Assembly: GCA_018812485.1 (NCBI GenBank)
Contig: JAHJDO010000130.1
Span: forward strand, 1-33,493
DNA: 33,493 nucleotides
Origin: a bacterium
Lineage (GTDB): Bacteria > JAHJDO01
Reading direction: 5' to 3'
Position numbers and translations under genes: made by a program. The notes below the pieces were generated by a model that made no database searches, was not told the origin of the DNA, and saw only the letters and a list, made by a program, of their open reading frames with translations. Of the stretch, positions 6,357-13,015 are shown piece by piece (within the stretch, counting starts at the first letter, position 1; every line of letters starts with the position of its first letter).

Positions 6357-6386
6357 TGTCTAAATAGCTTATTTTTACTGTTATAT
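6357..6386 (+). promoter_or_regulatory. Element promoter 1 (TGTCTAA-N16-GTTATAT)
   Basis: TGTCTAA 6357-6363 and GTTATAT 6380-6386, followed by ATATAGAG. Serves the DUF2958-RadC group. First of 16 copies. Confidence 0.8.
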
Positions 6387-6421
6387 ATATAGAGAAGCAA
6401 ACAACATGGGAGAAAGTAAAA

Positions 6422-6727
6422 ATGAAGTTATTGACTGAGGAAATTAAAAATAAGTTTCCGGAAATATATGCAAATGAGAATAAAAAACCAGAGGATATTC
6501 CTGTTATCTGTAAATTTTTTGACCCGACAGGCTCATGGGCTTGGTATGCAACGGAATTTGACGGGATAGATACTTTTTTTGGCTGGGTGCATGGATATTT
6601 TCCTGAATTAGGAACTTTCTCATTGAGAGAGTTGCAGAGTGTAAAGTTTTCGTTTGGGTTGGGAATTGAAAGAGACCTGCATTTCGGAAAACATACTCTG
6701 GCGGAAGTTATGGAAAAGAGACTATAA
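6422..6727 (+). CDS. DUF2958 family protein
   Basis: 101 aa. The whole length fits DUF2958: an N-terminal LLTEEIKNKFPEIYANE, then CKFFDPTGSWAWYATEFDG, FFGWVHGYFPELGTFSLREL, and the C-terminal GLGIERDLHF. The family is common on plasmids and conjugative elements, often beside radC, ardC and large methylase-helicase genes, as here. Its biochemical role is unknown. It is the first gene behind element promoter 1, with GGGAG a short way before the ATG. Confidence 0.85.
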   Translation: MKLLTEEIKNKFPEIYANENKKPEDIPVICKFFDPTGSWAWYATEFDGIDTFFGWVHGYFPELGTFSLRELQSVKFSFGLGIERDLHFGKHTLAEVMEKRL

Positions 6728-6739
6728 GGGGGGCAAATA

Positions 6740-7177
6740 ATGAACATTAGAACACCAAAAATTAAGATTGCAAATCCCGCTGAAATAGCTGGGATTCTGA
6801 CCAAAGTCCTCAATGCCGAAGATGAAAATGACCAGAAAAAAGAGCATTGCTGGGTCATTGGGTTAAGGGCATCAAAAGTAATCGAATTCTTGGAACTGGT
6901 CAGTCTTGGGTCGCTAACTATGGGAATTGTGCATCCTAGAGAAGTATTTAGATTAGCAATCCTCAAAAGAGTAGATAAAATTATTCTAGGACATAATCAT
7001 CCTTCGGGCGTTTTAACTCCTTCTAAAGAAGATTTAGACGTTACGAGAGAGCTGATTAAGGCTGGGCAGATACTTAGCATTGAATTATTGGACCATATAA
7101 TAATTTCACTAAAGGGAGAATTTCACAGCTTCTTAAATAATAATTTAATCAATAAATTAAAAGAGAAGGAACTATAA
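6740..7177 (+). CDS. radC: RadC-like JAB/MPN domain protein
   Basis: 145 aa, the size of the RadC C-terminal domain without the N-terminal HhH part. The JAMM-type metal site is visible: FLELVSLGSL contains the upstream acidic residue, then HPREVFRLAI and the core GHNHPSGVLTPSKEDLD (residues about 84-100, HxHPSG-x-D). Mobile-element RadC proteins are often called DNA repair proteins, but the family's repair role is doubtful and the activity is unknown. GGGGGG precedes the ATG, and the next gene starts 3 bp after the stop, so it belongs to the operon of promoter 1. Confidence 0.9.
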   Translation: MNIRTPKIKIANPAEIAGILTKVLNAEDENDQKKEHCWVIGLRASKVIEFLELVSLGSLTMGIVHPREVFRLAILKRVDKIILGHNHPSGVLTPSKEDLDVTRELIKAGQILSIELLDHIIISLKGEFHSFLNNNLINKLKEKEL

Positions 7178-7179
7178 AG

Positions 7180-7401
7180 ATGGCAAAAATAAAAGATTTT
7201 GCTTGGGAAGAGGAGTTAATCAAGATAGTAGCGGATTATAAAGAAAAAGAGGGTTATGAGGTAGATGAGGCTCTTGACGGCGATGAAACAGAACGATTGG
7301 CAGGAATACTGCTTATAGAGTTGGACTTAATGGAAGGCAATATTACTCAGGAAGAATATCTGAAAAGATTGGAAAGGCTGGAAACAAAATGGAAAAAATA
7401 A
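7180..7401 (+). CDS. Small acidic hypothetical protein
   Basis: 73 aa, highly charged and probably all helical (DFAWEEELIKIVADYKEKEG, ending YLKRLERLETKWKK). Starts 3 bp after radC and overlaps the next gene by 13 bp, which supports real, coupled translation. No family recognised. Confidence 0.7.
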   Translation: MAKIKDFAWEEELIKIVADYKEKEGYEVDEALDGDETERLAGILLIELDLMEGNITQEEYLKRLERLETKWKK

Positions 7402-7790
7402 ACAAGAATAAAATATATTATTCCGAAGAAAACAATGGTTCATTCTGGCGGGTAAAAACATTAACAGAGAGAACCATTGAACTTGAACGGATAAAAGATG
7501 TAAATAATAACGCTGATGATATTGGAGTAGATTTTGATGAGATAACTTGTAAATGGGATAACCGTTGTAAACATCATATATCAATGGATGATGATGAGAG
7601 CTTTACAATATACCCATATAGGAATGGACAACCATTTTGCTTTCAACCTGCAACAATAGAGGATTGTAATATGGAAATTAAGAGCTGTAAAAAATGGGGA
7701 GTAAGTGAAAAATTTTATCAAGATATAAAAACAGAAATAAAGGAATCGTCTCTCAATAATATAAAAATTCCTTTTTTAATCGGTGTCTAA
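7389..7790 (+). CDS. Hypothetical protein, 133 aa
   Basis: Overlaps the previous gene by 13 bp. The middle has CKWDNRCKHHISMDDDES and later GQPFCFQPATIEDC, but the Cys/His spacing is not a zinc finger I recognise. It ends ...IGV with GTC-TAA, where the TAA is also the end of the -35 element of promoter 2, so the next promoter lies directly on its 3' end. Function unknown. Confidence 0.75.
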   Translation: MEKINKNKIYYSEENNGSFWRVKTLTERTIELERIKDVNNNADDIGVDFDEITCKWDNRCKHHISMDDDESFTIYPYRNGQPFCFQPATIEDCNMEIKSCKKWGVSEKFYQDIKTEIKESSLNNIKIPFLIGV

Positions 7791-7813
7791 CTTCCTTGTG
7801 TTTACTGTTATAT
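7784..7813 (+). promoter_or_regulatory. Element promoter 2
   Basis: TGTCTAA 7784-7790 (includes the stop codon of the preceding gene), 16 bp, GTTATAT 7807-7813, then ATACGAG. Confidence 0.8.
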
Positions 7814-7850
7814 ATACGAGGTAAACAAATAATAATAACAAGGGGACGGC

Positions 7851-8048
7851 ATGATAGTTAAAAACCTGATAAAACTATTAAAGACTTTAGACCAAAATGC
7901 AGTGATAGATATGTCGTCAGACGAAGAAGGTAACAGCTTCGGAGATATATCTGAGAATTATGCCGAATTAACGCTAAAAGACGGAAGAAAAGCTTATGGC
8001 TTATATCCTATGAATAGCGAAGAACCTGGATGTAGATATAAATTCTAA
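7851..8048 (+). CDS. Hypothetical protein, 65 aa
   Basis: Follows promoter 2 with AAGGGGA as ribosome binding site. The N-terminus MIVKNLIKLLKTLDQNAVID resembles the start of several short phage/plasmid proteins that begin with 'v.eLi..L...dpda.V', but no function is known. Confidence 0.7.
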   Translation: MIVKNLIKLLKTLDQNAVIDMSSDEEGNSFGDISENYAELTLKDGRKAYGLYPMNSEEPGCRYKF

Positions 8049-8061
8049 AAGGAGGATAGTT

Positions 8062-8478
8062 ATGGAAAAGGTTTATCAAGTAAACAAGCATGGAAGATTG
8101 GTTATCGAGGAGAAAGAAGAAGATATAAAAAGTCGGGTCCTAGAAATGTTGAAAGAAGATACCGATTATAAAGATGAGGAAGCATTTAATAAGCATTTGA
8201 AAGAAGAATATAATGCTTATGATGATGAACATCTGATCAATACAATCTTCGGCGCAGTTAGTGATATTGTATCTTACGATTATAACTCATCACCGGAGTT
8301 CGATTCTTATGGTGAAGTAAGTTATTTTAGCAGAACAATAAATAAAACTGTAATGCTTACTCAAGATGATAGCTTTTGGTATGAGACCTTAGATGAAATC
8401 ATCGAGGCAATCAAAGGCTACGAAGTAGAAGTAAAGCAAGTTGAATATAATATGAAACACAGAACACACTCCGTCTAA
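8062..8478 (+). CDS. Acidic hypothetical protein, 138 aa
   Basis: Strong AAAGGAGG ribosome site 13 bp after the previous stop. The product is acidic (EEKEEDIKSRVLEMLKEDTD, EEYNAYDDEH) with an aromatic middle and no signal peptide or membrane segment. It ends HSV with GTC-TAA, the stop lying in the -35 element of promoter 3. Unknown function. Confidence 0.75.
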   Translation: MEKVYQVNKHGRLVIEEKEEDIKSRVLEMLKEDTDYKDEEAFNKHLKEEYNAYDDEHLINTIFGAVSDIVSYDYNSSPEFDSYGEVSYFSRTINKTVMLTQDDSFWYETLDEIIEAIKGYEVEVKQVEYNMKHRTHSV

Positions 8479-8501
8479 ATAGTCTGGTTCTGCTGTTATA
8501 T
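8472..8501 (+). promoter_or_regulatory. Element promoter 3
   Basis: CGTCTAA 8472-8478 (contains the preceding stop codon), 16 bp, GTTATAT 8495-8501, then ATACGAG. Confidence 0.8.
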
Positions 8502-8541
8502 ATACGAGCAGGATAAACAACAATAACAAAAAGGGGGAAGC

Positions 8542-9039
8542 ATGAGCAACACGAATGGCAAGTCCAGGGAAATTGGAACAATAGAAAAGCGGGAACTTGC
8601 GAAGCTAATTGAAAATGAACATCAAAGAGCAATAGAGAGTGTAAAACAGCAATTAGGGCTGACAGAGACGGAAATACTCGAAAAAGCAAGGAAAAAGTTT
8701 GGCATAGAAATTATAGAGGGGAAAATATCCTCACTAAAAAAAGAGATAGACATGCTTGAAAAGAAGGAACAAGACCTTGGTTTTACTGGATATGACAATC
8801 AATTTAAAACAGTATATAAGGACAATGAAATGATTGTTGATATAAGGACACCAGCAGGGAAATTGTTTTATGGCGAAGTTGGGGAACGACAGAACGTGCA
8901 GAGTATGATTCGGCTTAAAGAGGAAAGATTAAAGAAACTCTGGCTGGAAACGGACAGGAATAAAATACTGAAAATCGTCAATCAAAAGATTGAAATGCCT
9001 ATGTTGGGAAGTAGGGAAACAAAAAGGATAGCTGCGTGA
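8542..9039 (+). CDS. Coiled-coil hypothetical protein, 165 aa
   Basis: Preceded by AAAGGGGG. Residues about 15-75 are long charged helices (ENEHQRAIESVKQQLGL, GKISSLKKEIDMLEKKEQDL), probably a coiled coil; a second helical stretch is at SMIRLKEERLKKLWLETDRN. No catalytic motif seen. It is alone behind promoter 3 and is followed by a terminator. Could be structural or an adaptor; function unknown. Confidence 0.8.
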   Translation: MSNTNGKSREIGTIEKRELAKLIENEHQRAIESVKQQLGLTETEILEKARKKFGIEIIEGKISSLKKEIDMLEKKEQDLGFTGYDNQFKTVYKDNEMIVDIRTPAGKLFYGEVGERQNVQSMIRLKEERLKKLWLETDRNKILKIVNQKIEMPMLGSRETKRIAA

Positions 9040-9050
9040 AAAGTGTATCT

Positions 9051-9084
9051 GACAGGGCGTATTTAATACGCCCTGTCTTCCTTT
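9051..9084 (+). terminator. Rho-independent terminator
   Basis: GACAGGGCGTATT (9051-9063) pairs perfectly with AATACGCCCTGTC (9065-9077), followed by TTCCTTTT. Ends the promoter-3 transcript 12 bp past its gene. Confidence 0.85.
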
Positions 9085-9115
9085 TGACAGAAAAAGACAA
9101 TAAAGGTTTTGCTGC

Positions 9116-9145
9116 TGTCTAAGTCTCTTAATTCTTCTGTTATAT
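9116..9145 (+). promoter_or_regulatory. Element promoter 4
   Basis: TGTCTAA 9116-9122, 16 bp, GTTATAT 9139-9145, then CTATGAG. Serves the SWIM-domain gene and perhaps the structured RNA beyond it. Confidence 0.8.
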
Positions 9146-9187
9146 CTATGAGAGACAATAAAAGAATAGGATGCGAGGGAAAATATT

Positions 9188-9640
9188 ATGAACTGGGTTA
9201 AAAAATGGGAAGTTGAGGGCAGCACAGGAAACATTTACACGGTTTCAATTGACAAGAATAATAACTACGGCTGTAGTTGTCCTGTCTGGAAATTTAGACG
9301 GCAGGAGTGTAAGCATATTGCACAGGTGAAACTTAATGGCGGGCAGGAAATTGAGAAACAAAAAATCCTCTTTGCAAAGGTAAGGCAAGTTCAGGTTAAA
9401 GATGATGCTATATTGGTCCCTTTGTGTCCTTTTGATGATGCGCATTTTTCTGCGACTATTGCCTATGATTTGGTAAAATTGGGCGTTTCCTCGCAGACGA
9501 TCAAAGACTATAACAATTGCGTGAAAGACAACTCTATAAAAGCAATTAAGGACTATATTGAGGCTCATGGGCGACGAATTTATGATAAATTAAGTTATAA
9601 GCCTGGGATTGCAACTACTTATAAGGTAGTGCCCGTATAA
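9188..9640 (+). CDS. SWIM zinc-finger protein
   Basis: 150 aa. Residues about 28-45 read CSCPVWKFRRQECKHI, the CxC-n-CxH signature of SWIM domains, which bind zinc and usually DNA or protein. Upstream are the expected short beta strands (GNIYTVSIDKNNNYG). The rest (residues 60-150) has no recognised domain. SWIM proteins occur in transposases, SNF2 helicase systems and plasmid hypotheticals; the element also encodes a SNF2-type helicase, but a link is only a guess. Confidence 0.75.
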   Translation: MNWVKKWEVEGSTGNIYTVSIDKNNNYGCSCPVWKFRRQECKHIAQVKLNGGQEIEKQKILFAKVRQVQVKDDAILVPLCPFDDAHFSATIAYDLVKLGVSSQTIKDYNNCVKDNSIKAIKDYIEAHGRRIYDKLSYKPGIATTYKVVPV

Positions 9641-9686
9641 AAAAACAATCCCCTACCTCCCTTTCAAAGAAGCTGAACGCTTATGT

Positions 9687-9727
9687 CCCGTCCGTCCCCA
9701 GAGGGGACTCCCCAAAACCAACCTCCC
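9687..9727. repeat. CCCGTCC repeat element, copy 2
   Basis: CCCGTCCGTCCCC, hairpin GTCCCC-AGA-GGGGAC (9694-9708), then AACCAACCTCCC. Same order and loop as the copy at 4726-4767. It ends 9 bp before the outer helix of the structured RNA. Confidence 0.65.
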
Positions 9728-9735
9728 ACATATAC

Positions 9736-9971
9736 GCAATTTTTAATCTTTTGGGAGAGCAAGTCAGGTGTCGGATTTTTTATTGCTGGACTGTGGAAAT
9801 TGTCTCTCTGTGGATAGTCCAATGGACTACCCACATCGTTTGGAAAACTATCTCAGGCAAAAAGTCCGGAAGTTTCCCACATTTCCCACAGCATTACTGA
9901 GGGGGCTCTCTCAAACAGCCCCCTTTAAATCAGCAATAAAAAATCCTCTGTCTACAAAGATCAAAAATTGC
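9736..9971 (+). ncRNA. Structured RNA with two nested 16-bp helices
   Basis: Helix P0: GCAATTTTTAATCTTT (9736-9751) with AAAGATCAAAAATTGC (9956-9971), 15 of 16 pairs. Helix P1: GGATTTTTTATTGCTG (9773-9788) with CAGCAATAAAAAATCC (9931-9946), 16 of 16. Inside P1: CTGTGGAAAT (9791-9800) with ATTTCCCACAG (9881-9891, one bulge), hairpin 9809-9820/9824-9835 (11 of 12 pairs), hairpin GGAAAACT/AGTTTCC (9842-9849/9871-9877) and GGGGGCT/AGCCCCC (9901-9907/9917-9923). The helices are mutually compatible, giving a rod with a multibranch head of about 236 nt. It matches no RNA family I can name; 6S RNA is also rod-like but has a different layout. The transcript probably continues to the terminator at 10030. 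The plus strand is assumed from gene direction. Confidence 0.7.
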
Positions 9972-10029
9972 TTGTGCTGATATCAAAGGTTATTGATCTG
10001 TTGAACATTGTTTTATGCCTGCTTTTTAT

Positions 10030-10055
10030 GCCCGGGCCAAATATCTCGGGCTTTT
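10030..10055 (+). terminator. Rho-independent terminator downstream of the structured RNA
   Basis: GCCCG (10030-10034) pairs with CGGGC (10047-10051), followed by TTTTGTTG. Lies between the structured RNA and promoter 5. Confidence 0.65.
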
Positions 10056-10113
10056 GTTGTTTAATAAAGGGGAAAAACAAAGTTTTTAAAAAAACAATGA
10101 AGATTTTAGGTGT

Positions 10114-10143
10114 TGTCTAAGTTTCTTGGTTCTCCTGTTATAT
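10114..10143 (+). promoter_or_regulatory. Element promoter 5
   Basis: TGTCTAA 10114-10120, 16 bp, GTTATAT 10137-10143, then CTATGAG. Confidence 0.8.
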
Positions 10144-10171
10144 CTATGAGATAAACAATAGCGAGGAAGAA

Positions 10172-10396
10172 ATGAAAGTTTTATTGATTGGAAAAGGGGG
10201 TTGCGGAAAGTGTAATCAAGCAAAAGACATGCTGAAAAAGAAAAACATTGAATACAAATATCTTGATGTTAATACTGTTGATGGCATGGCAGAACTAACA
10301 TATTACGGCGAAGATGGAAGGGTTTTACCTGTTATCGTGGTTAAGAATAAGGTTTTTAGAAGCGTAATAGAAGCTATTAAAACTATTCAAGGATAA
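10172..10396 (+). CDS. Glutaredoxin-like thiol protein
   Basis: 74 aa, thioredoxin fold of glutaredoxin size. The N-terminal strand KVLLIGKGG is followed by the redox motif CGKC (residues 12-15), a helix, then IEYKYLDVN and a cis-proline segment VLPVIVV. Such proteins reduce disulfides or a ribonucleotide reductase; no reductase gene is in the window. It shares promoter 5 with the ArdC-like gene 7 bp downstream. Confidence 0.85.
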   Translation: MKVLLIGKGGCGKCNQAKDMLKKKNIEYKYLDVNTVDGMAELTYYGEDGRVLPVIVVKNKVFRSVIEAIKTIQG

Positions 10397-10403
10397 AGCA
10401 ATA

Positions 10404-11189
10404 ATGGCAAAAGTAAATATAAAAGAAAAAGTCAGTGAAATATTAAAAAAGGCAGGGGAGATTGACTTAAAAGAATTCGCAAAAAAATTGGCGAATTTTC
10501 ATAATTACAGCTTATGTAACTGTTTTATGATAATGATTCAAAGGGCTAATGCTTCGCAGTGTGCGGGATTCCATGCGTGGAAAAAACTGGGCAGGTATAT
10601 CAAAAAGGGCGAAAAAGGAATTATGATCCTAGCTCCGAGAGAATATATCCCTAGAGAAATCAAGCAGGATGATACTCTTACAGACGAGCAAAAAAAAGAG
10701 CAAAAAAGAATTGGTTTTGTGTCTGCTTATGTTTTTGATATATCGCAGACAGACGGAAAGGAACTGCCTCCGACAACAGAAGTTGAAAAATGCGAGGTGT
10801 CTTATCAGAGTTTAAAAACAAAAGTAGAAAAGAAATATCCTGTTATTGAAAAAGCTATGGAGTATTTAAAAAGCGGGCAGACAAACGGAAAAGAAATCTT
10901 TTTAAATTCTATAAAAACAGAACAAGAAAAAGTGTGTGTATTATTGCATGAACTGGCACATATAGAGCTTGAACATGCAGGAATAAATAATCAGGTTAAA
11001 AATCCGTTGACGAAAGAGCAGAAAGAAACAGAGGCGGAATTACTGGCTTATATTACAGCATCTGGCATGGGAATTGAATACAAGGCAGAAAATTATCTTG
11101 CTTACTACAAGACAAAATTAAATTGGGATTTATTGAATAGACTGAATAAGGGTTATTTAAGAATGAAAAAGCTGGTAGCTGTTGTCTAA
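10404..11189 (+). CDS. ArdC-like protein: ssDNA-binding domain plus zinc metalloprotease
   Basis: 261 aa. Residues about 20-75 match the N-terminal domain of ArdC-type antirestriction proteins (FHNYSLCNCFMIMIQRANAS, HAWKKLGRYIKKGEKGIMIL, AP). The C-terminal half has the ImmA/IrrE-type zinc site LLHELAHIELEH at about residues 180-191, with a downstream ETEAELLAYI providing the third ligand region. Plasmid ArdC proteins bind single-stranded DNA and protect incoming DNA from restriction. It ends VV with GTC-TAA in the -35 element of promoter 6. Closely comparable proteins often accompany DUF2958 and RadC, as here. Confidence 0.85.
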   Translation: MAKVNIKEKVSEILKKAGEIDLKEFAKKLANFHNYSLCNCFMIMIQRANASQCAGFHAWKKLGRYIKKGEKGIMILAPREYIPREIKQDDTLTDEQKKEQKRIGFVSAYVFDISQTDGKELPPTTEVEKCEVSYQSLKTKVEKKYPVIEKAMEYLKSGQTNGKEIFLNSIKTEQEKVCVLLHELAHIELEHAGINNQVKNPLTKEQKETEAELLAYITASGMGIEYKAENYLAYYKTKLNWDLLNRLNKGYLRMKKLVAVV

Positions 11190-11212
11190 AGAGCATTGAT
11201 TATCTGTTATAT
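11183..11212 (+). promoter_or_regulatory. Element promoter 6
   Basis: TGTCTAA 11183-11189 (contains the stop codon of the ArdC-like gene), 16 bp, GTTATAT 11206-11212, then GTATAAGA. Confidence 0.8.
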
Positions 11213-11257
11213 GTATAAGAAAAAGAAAACTCAAAATAGCCGAAGGGGGTTTGGAAA

Positions 11258-11485
11258 ATGGACGCTTATTCAATTGACTTTCTTAAAAGTATGCTTAAGG
11301 CAAATTTTTGTGGAGTAAGAGCAATTGGTCGTAATACATGGGAAATTACTACAAATGAAGATAGAGGAATTGCTGATTATGACCATAGTCTTTTAGCGGA
11401 AAAACAATCATTAAAGCAATCAACAGATAAAATTATTAAGCTCAAAAATAAGCTCCGCAAAGAAAAAAAGGGACAATATGTATAA
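11258..11485 (+). CDS. Hypothetical protein, 75 aa
   Basis: GAAGGGGG ribosome site. Residues 1-40 are mixed, the tail is a lysine-rich helix (DKIIKLKNKLRKEKKGQY). Overlaps the next ORF by 8 bp. No family recognised. Confidence 0.65.
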   Translation: MDAYSIDFLKSMLKANFCGVRAIGRNTWEITTNEDRGIADYDHSLLAEKQSLKQSTDKIIKLKNKLRKEKKGQYV

Positions 11486-11666
11486 ATTTGAAGTGGGTGA
11501 TATGGCTAACGGAGTAAAAACAAGTAAAAAATACATGGAATCCTGTAATTACGTGACGGCTCTGGAAAGAGTGGTAGCAGACGCTAATCTTTATATTGAG
11601 CCCTGGGATGAAGAAGCAGAGAAACATATCAGAGGAGTTCAGGAAGTAAAATCAATAAAAATATAA
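11478..11666 (+). CDS. Hypothetical protein, 62 aa
   Basis: Starts inside the end of the preceding gene, suggesting coupled translation. Contains NYVTALERVVADANLYIEPW. Unknown function. Confidence 0.6.
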   Translation: MYKFEVGDMANGVKTSKKYMESCNYVTALERVVADANLYIEPWDEEAEKHIRGVQEVKSIKI

Positions 11667-11688
11667 AAACAAAAAAGCTAATAGCCAT

Positions 11689-11718
11689 TGTCTAAAGGCT
11701 TTGGATTATCTGTTATAT
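11689..11718 (+). promoter_or_regulatory. Element promoter 7
   Basis: TGTCTAA 11689-11695, 16 bp, GTTATAT 11712-11718, then GTATAGAAG. Confidence 0.8.
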
Positions 11719-11754
11719 GTATAGAAGATAAACAATTAAGGGAGAATAGATACA

Positions 11755-12045
11755 ATGGAAAAGACACTTGATGCAAGTATAAGTCTTCAGGTTAAAGACT
11801 TGAATCACTTAAAAACGTTAATACCAACTAAAACTGGTATATTTGCCGTAGCATTGAATTATGGGGTAAGGTCAACAAAGATTATTGCATACCATAAAGA
11901 GGTAGACAAATTTTATATTAGAAACCTTATAGACGAAAGCGAACAGTGTTTGAGTAGTGTCGAGATAATGGATAGTCAAAATACTATTATTGGAGACGCA
12001 ATCGAAAAAGGAGCTTTGTGGTTTGAGGAATATGTTGGCGAATAA
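11755..12045 (+). CDS. Hypothetical protein, 96 aa
   Basis: Preceded by GGGAG. Alternating strand pattern (TGIFAVALNYGVRSTKIIAY, HKEVDKFYIRNLID) suggests a small beta-rich domain. No family recognised. Shares promoter 7 with the next ORF. Confidence 0.7.
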   Translation: MEKTLDASISLQVKDLNHLKTLIPTKTGIFAVALNYGVRSTKIIAYHKEVDKFYIRNLIDESEQCLSSVEIMDSQNTIIGDAIEKGALWFEEYVGE

Positions 12046-12077
12046 AAGCTTGAGACTTTTATAAGAGGAGGAAAAGA

Positions 12078-12260
12078 ATGGGGGCTATATATAAAGTGTT
12101 AGAACTTGAAGGCAAACTTAGACAGTGTAAGGCAAAGAATTCGAGATGCAATACACAGATTAAAAAACTTAAAGAAAAAATAGAAAAATATAATAATTAT
12201 CTTGAGTTTACAGGTTGCAAGTCGGATTTTAATGATTATGTTGGAACAACAAGCTTATAA
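12078..12260 (+). CDS. Small coiled-coil protein, 60 aa
   Basis: AGAGGAGG ribosome site. Residues 5-45 form a charged helix (VLELEGKLRQCKAKNSRCNT, QIKKLKEKIEKYNN), probably a coiled coil, with two cysteines inside. Unknown function. Confidence 0.65.
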   Translation: MGAIYKVLELEGKLRQCKAKNSRCNTQIKKLKEKIEKYNNYLEFTGCKSDFNDYVGTTSL

Positions 12261-12276
12261 ACTGCTAATCAATGAC

Positions 12277-12292
12277 ATGCCTCACAAGGCAT
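12277..12292. other. Short hairpin after the promoter-7 operon
   Basis: ATGCCT-CACA-AGGCAT, 6 bp with a 4-nt loop and no T-tract. Confidence 0.4.
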
Positions 12293-12351
12293 AACCGCAC
12301 TTTCCTAAATTTAAAAAGATATTAAAAATTTCTATAGCCTATCTGGTCTTG

Positions 12352-12381
12352 TGTCTAACTTTGTTAATTTAACGGTTATAT
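12352..12381 (+). promoter_or_regulatory. Element promoter 8
   Basis: TGTCTAA 12352-12358, 16 bp, GTTATAT 12375-12381 (preceded by CG rather than CT), then GTATAGAG. Drives the operon that contains the hammerhead ribozyme. Confidence 0.8.
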
Positions 12382-12413
12382 GTATAGAGGTAAAACAAAA
12401 AGGAGTAAAAGCT

Positions 12414-12560
12414 ATGAGACATCAAAAGAACACGCTGGCACGAAAGAAAGTCATGCACAAGGATACCTTCAATCCGAAGGCAAAATCAAAGTATGCTAAG
12501 AAAAAAGTTCTGCAAAACAGGGGAATATATTTGATCAATTCTCCATTCTACGCTGGATAG
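12414..12560 (+). CDS. Small basic protein upstream of the hammerhead
   Basis: 48 aa from the ATG at 12414, preceded by AAGGAG; the open frame extends further left to 12351 but that part is the promoter. The product is strongly basic (HQKNTLARKKVMHKDTFNPK, then KSKYAKKKVLQNR), as in a small nucleic-acid-binding protein. Its last codons form one strand of stem I of the ribozyme. No family recognised. Confidence 0.65.
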   Translation: MRHQKNTLARKKVMHKDTFNPKAKSKYAKKKVLQNRGIYLINSPFYAG

Positions 12561-12628
12561 TCTAACTGATGAGGCCTGAATAGCCGAAACACCTTCGGGC
12601 GTCTTAGATAATAATAAAATAGGATGAG
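12541..12628 (+). ncRNA. Type I hammerhead ribozyme
   Basis: All core positions are present: CTGATGA (12566-12572), GAAA (12586-12589) and the cleavage triplet GTC (12601-12603), with cleavage expected after C12603. Stem II is GGC/GCC (12573-12575/12583-12585) with a 7-nt loop. Stem III is A89-U602, C90-G601, then an A-C mismatch, C92-G599 and C93-G598 (12589-12593/12598-12602) capped by TTCG. Stem I is TCTAA/TTAGA (12561-12565/12604-12608) and, beyond an internal loop, CATTCTA (12544-12550) with TAGGATG (12620-12626). The internal loop in stem I is what type I hammerheads use for loop-loop contact. The A-C mismatch in stem III is the one weakness. It lies between the first and second genes of the promoter-8 operon. 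Confidence 0.83.
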
Positions 12629-12636
12629 AATTTACA

Positions 12637-12846
12637 ATGTATGAAGAACAAGCGAAGCAATTTGCAATGACTGATTTGGGCTTAACAGAAGATGAGGCAG
12701 AGCAGGCGGTTGCAGACTTTTTGCCTGTAATTGATGGGGATTATTGTCAAGATTGCGGTTGCGAATTAATAGACGGAAAGAATTGTCAGGATAGTATTGA
12801 TGATGATTATTGCAATGACTGTTGGGCTAAGTATAAAAACAAATAA
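12637..12846 (+). CDS. Zinc-ribbon-like small protein
   Basis: 69 aa. The N-terminus is an acidic helical part (TDLGLTEDEAEQAVADFL); the C-terminal half has CQDCGCELIDGKNC and DDDYCNDCW, two CxxC knuckles about 20 residues apart, as in a zinc ribbon. Its AGGA ribosome site candidate (12621-12624) is paired inside stem I of the hammerhead, so the ribozyme may affect its translation. Confidence 0.7.
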   Translation: MYEEQAKQFAMTDLGLTEDEAEQAVADFLPVIDGDYCQDCGCELIDGKNCQDSIDDDYCNDCWAKYKNK

Positions 12847-12858
12847 GGGGAAATTGTT

Positions 12859-13011
12859 ATGGGAAAAACAAAGATACATATTTGGGCGCAGATTGGTAAG
12901 GAAATAACTGAGTTGGCGGGAGACATAAAAAAGATGAAAAGGTTATTGGGGTTTCTAAAGTTTCTTAATAATCCTGAACCTTTACTAAAAAACATTAAAA
13001 CGATGGGGTGA
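12859..13011 (+). CDS. Small hypothetical protein, 50 aa
   Basis: AAGGGG precedes the ATG. Amphipathic helices with basic face (IKKMKRLLGFLKFLNNPEPL). The next gene starts 4 bp after its stop. Unknown. Confidence 0.55.
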   Translation: MGKTKIHIWAQIGKEITELAGDIKKMKRLLGFLKFLNNPEPLLKNIKTMG

Positions 13012-13015
13012 ATAA

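Noticed and set aside
9768-9980. 70-codon plus-strand open frame
   Set aside because: It lies across the two 16-bp helices of the structured RNA, has no ribosome site and no protein-like pattern.
12351-12413. Upstream extensions of the coding frames at 12351, 18107 and 25017
   Set aside because: Each extension runs through an element promoter; a clear ribosome site and start codon lie after the promoter in each case.
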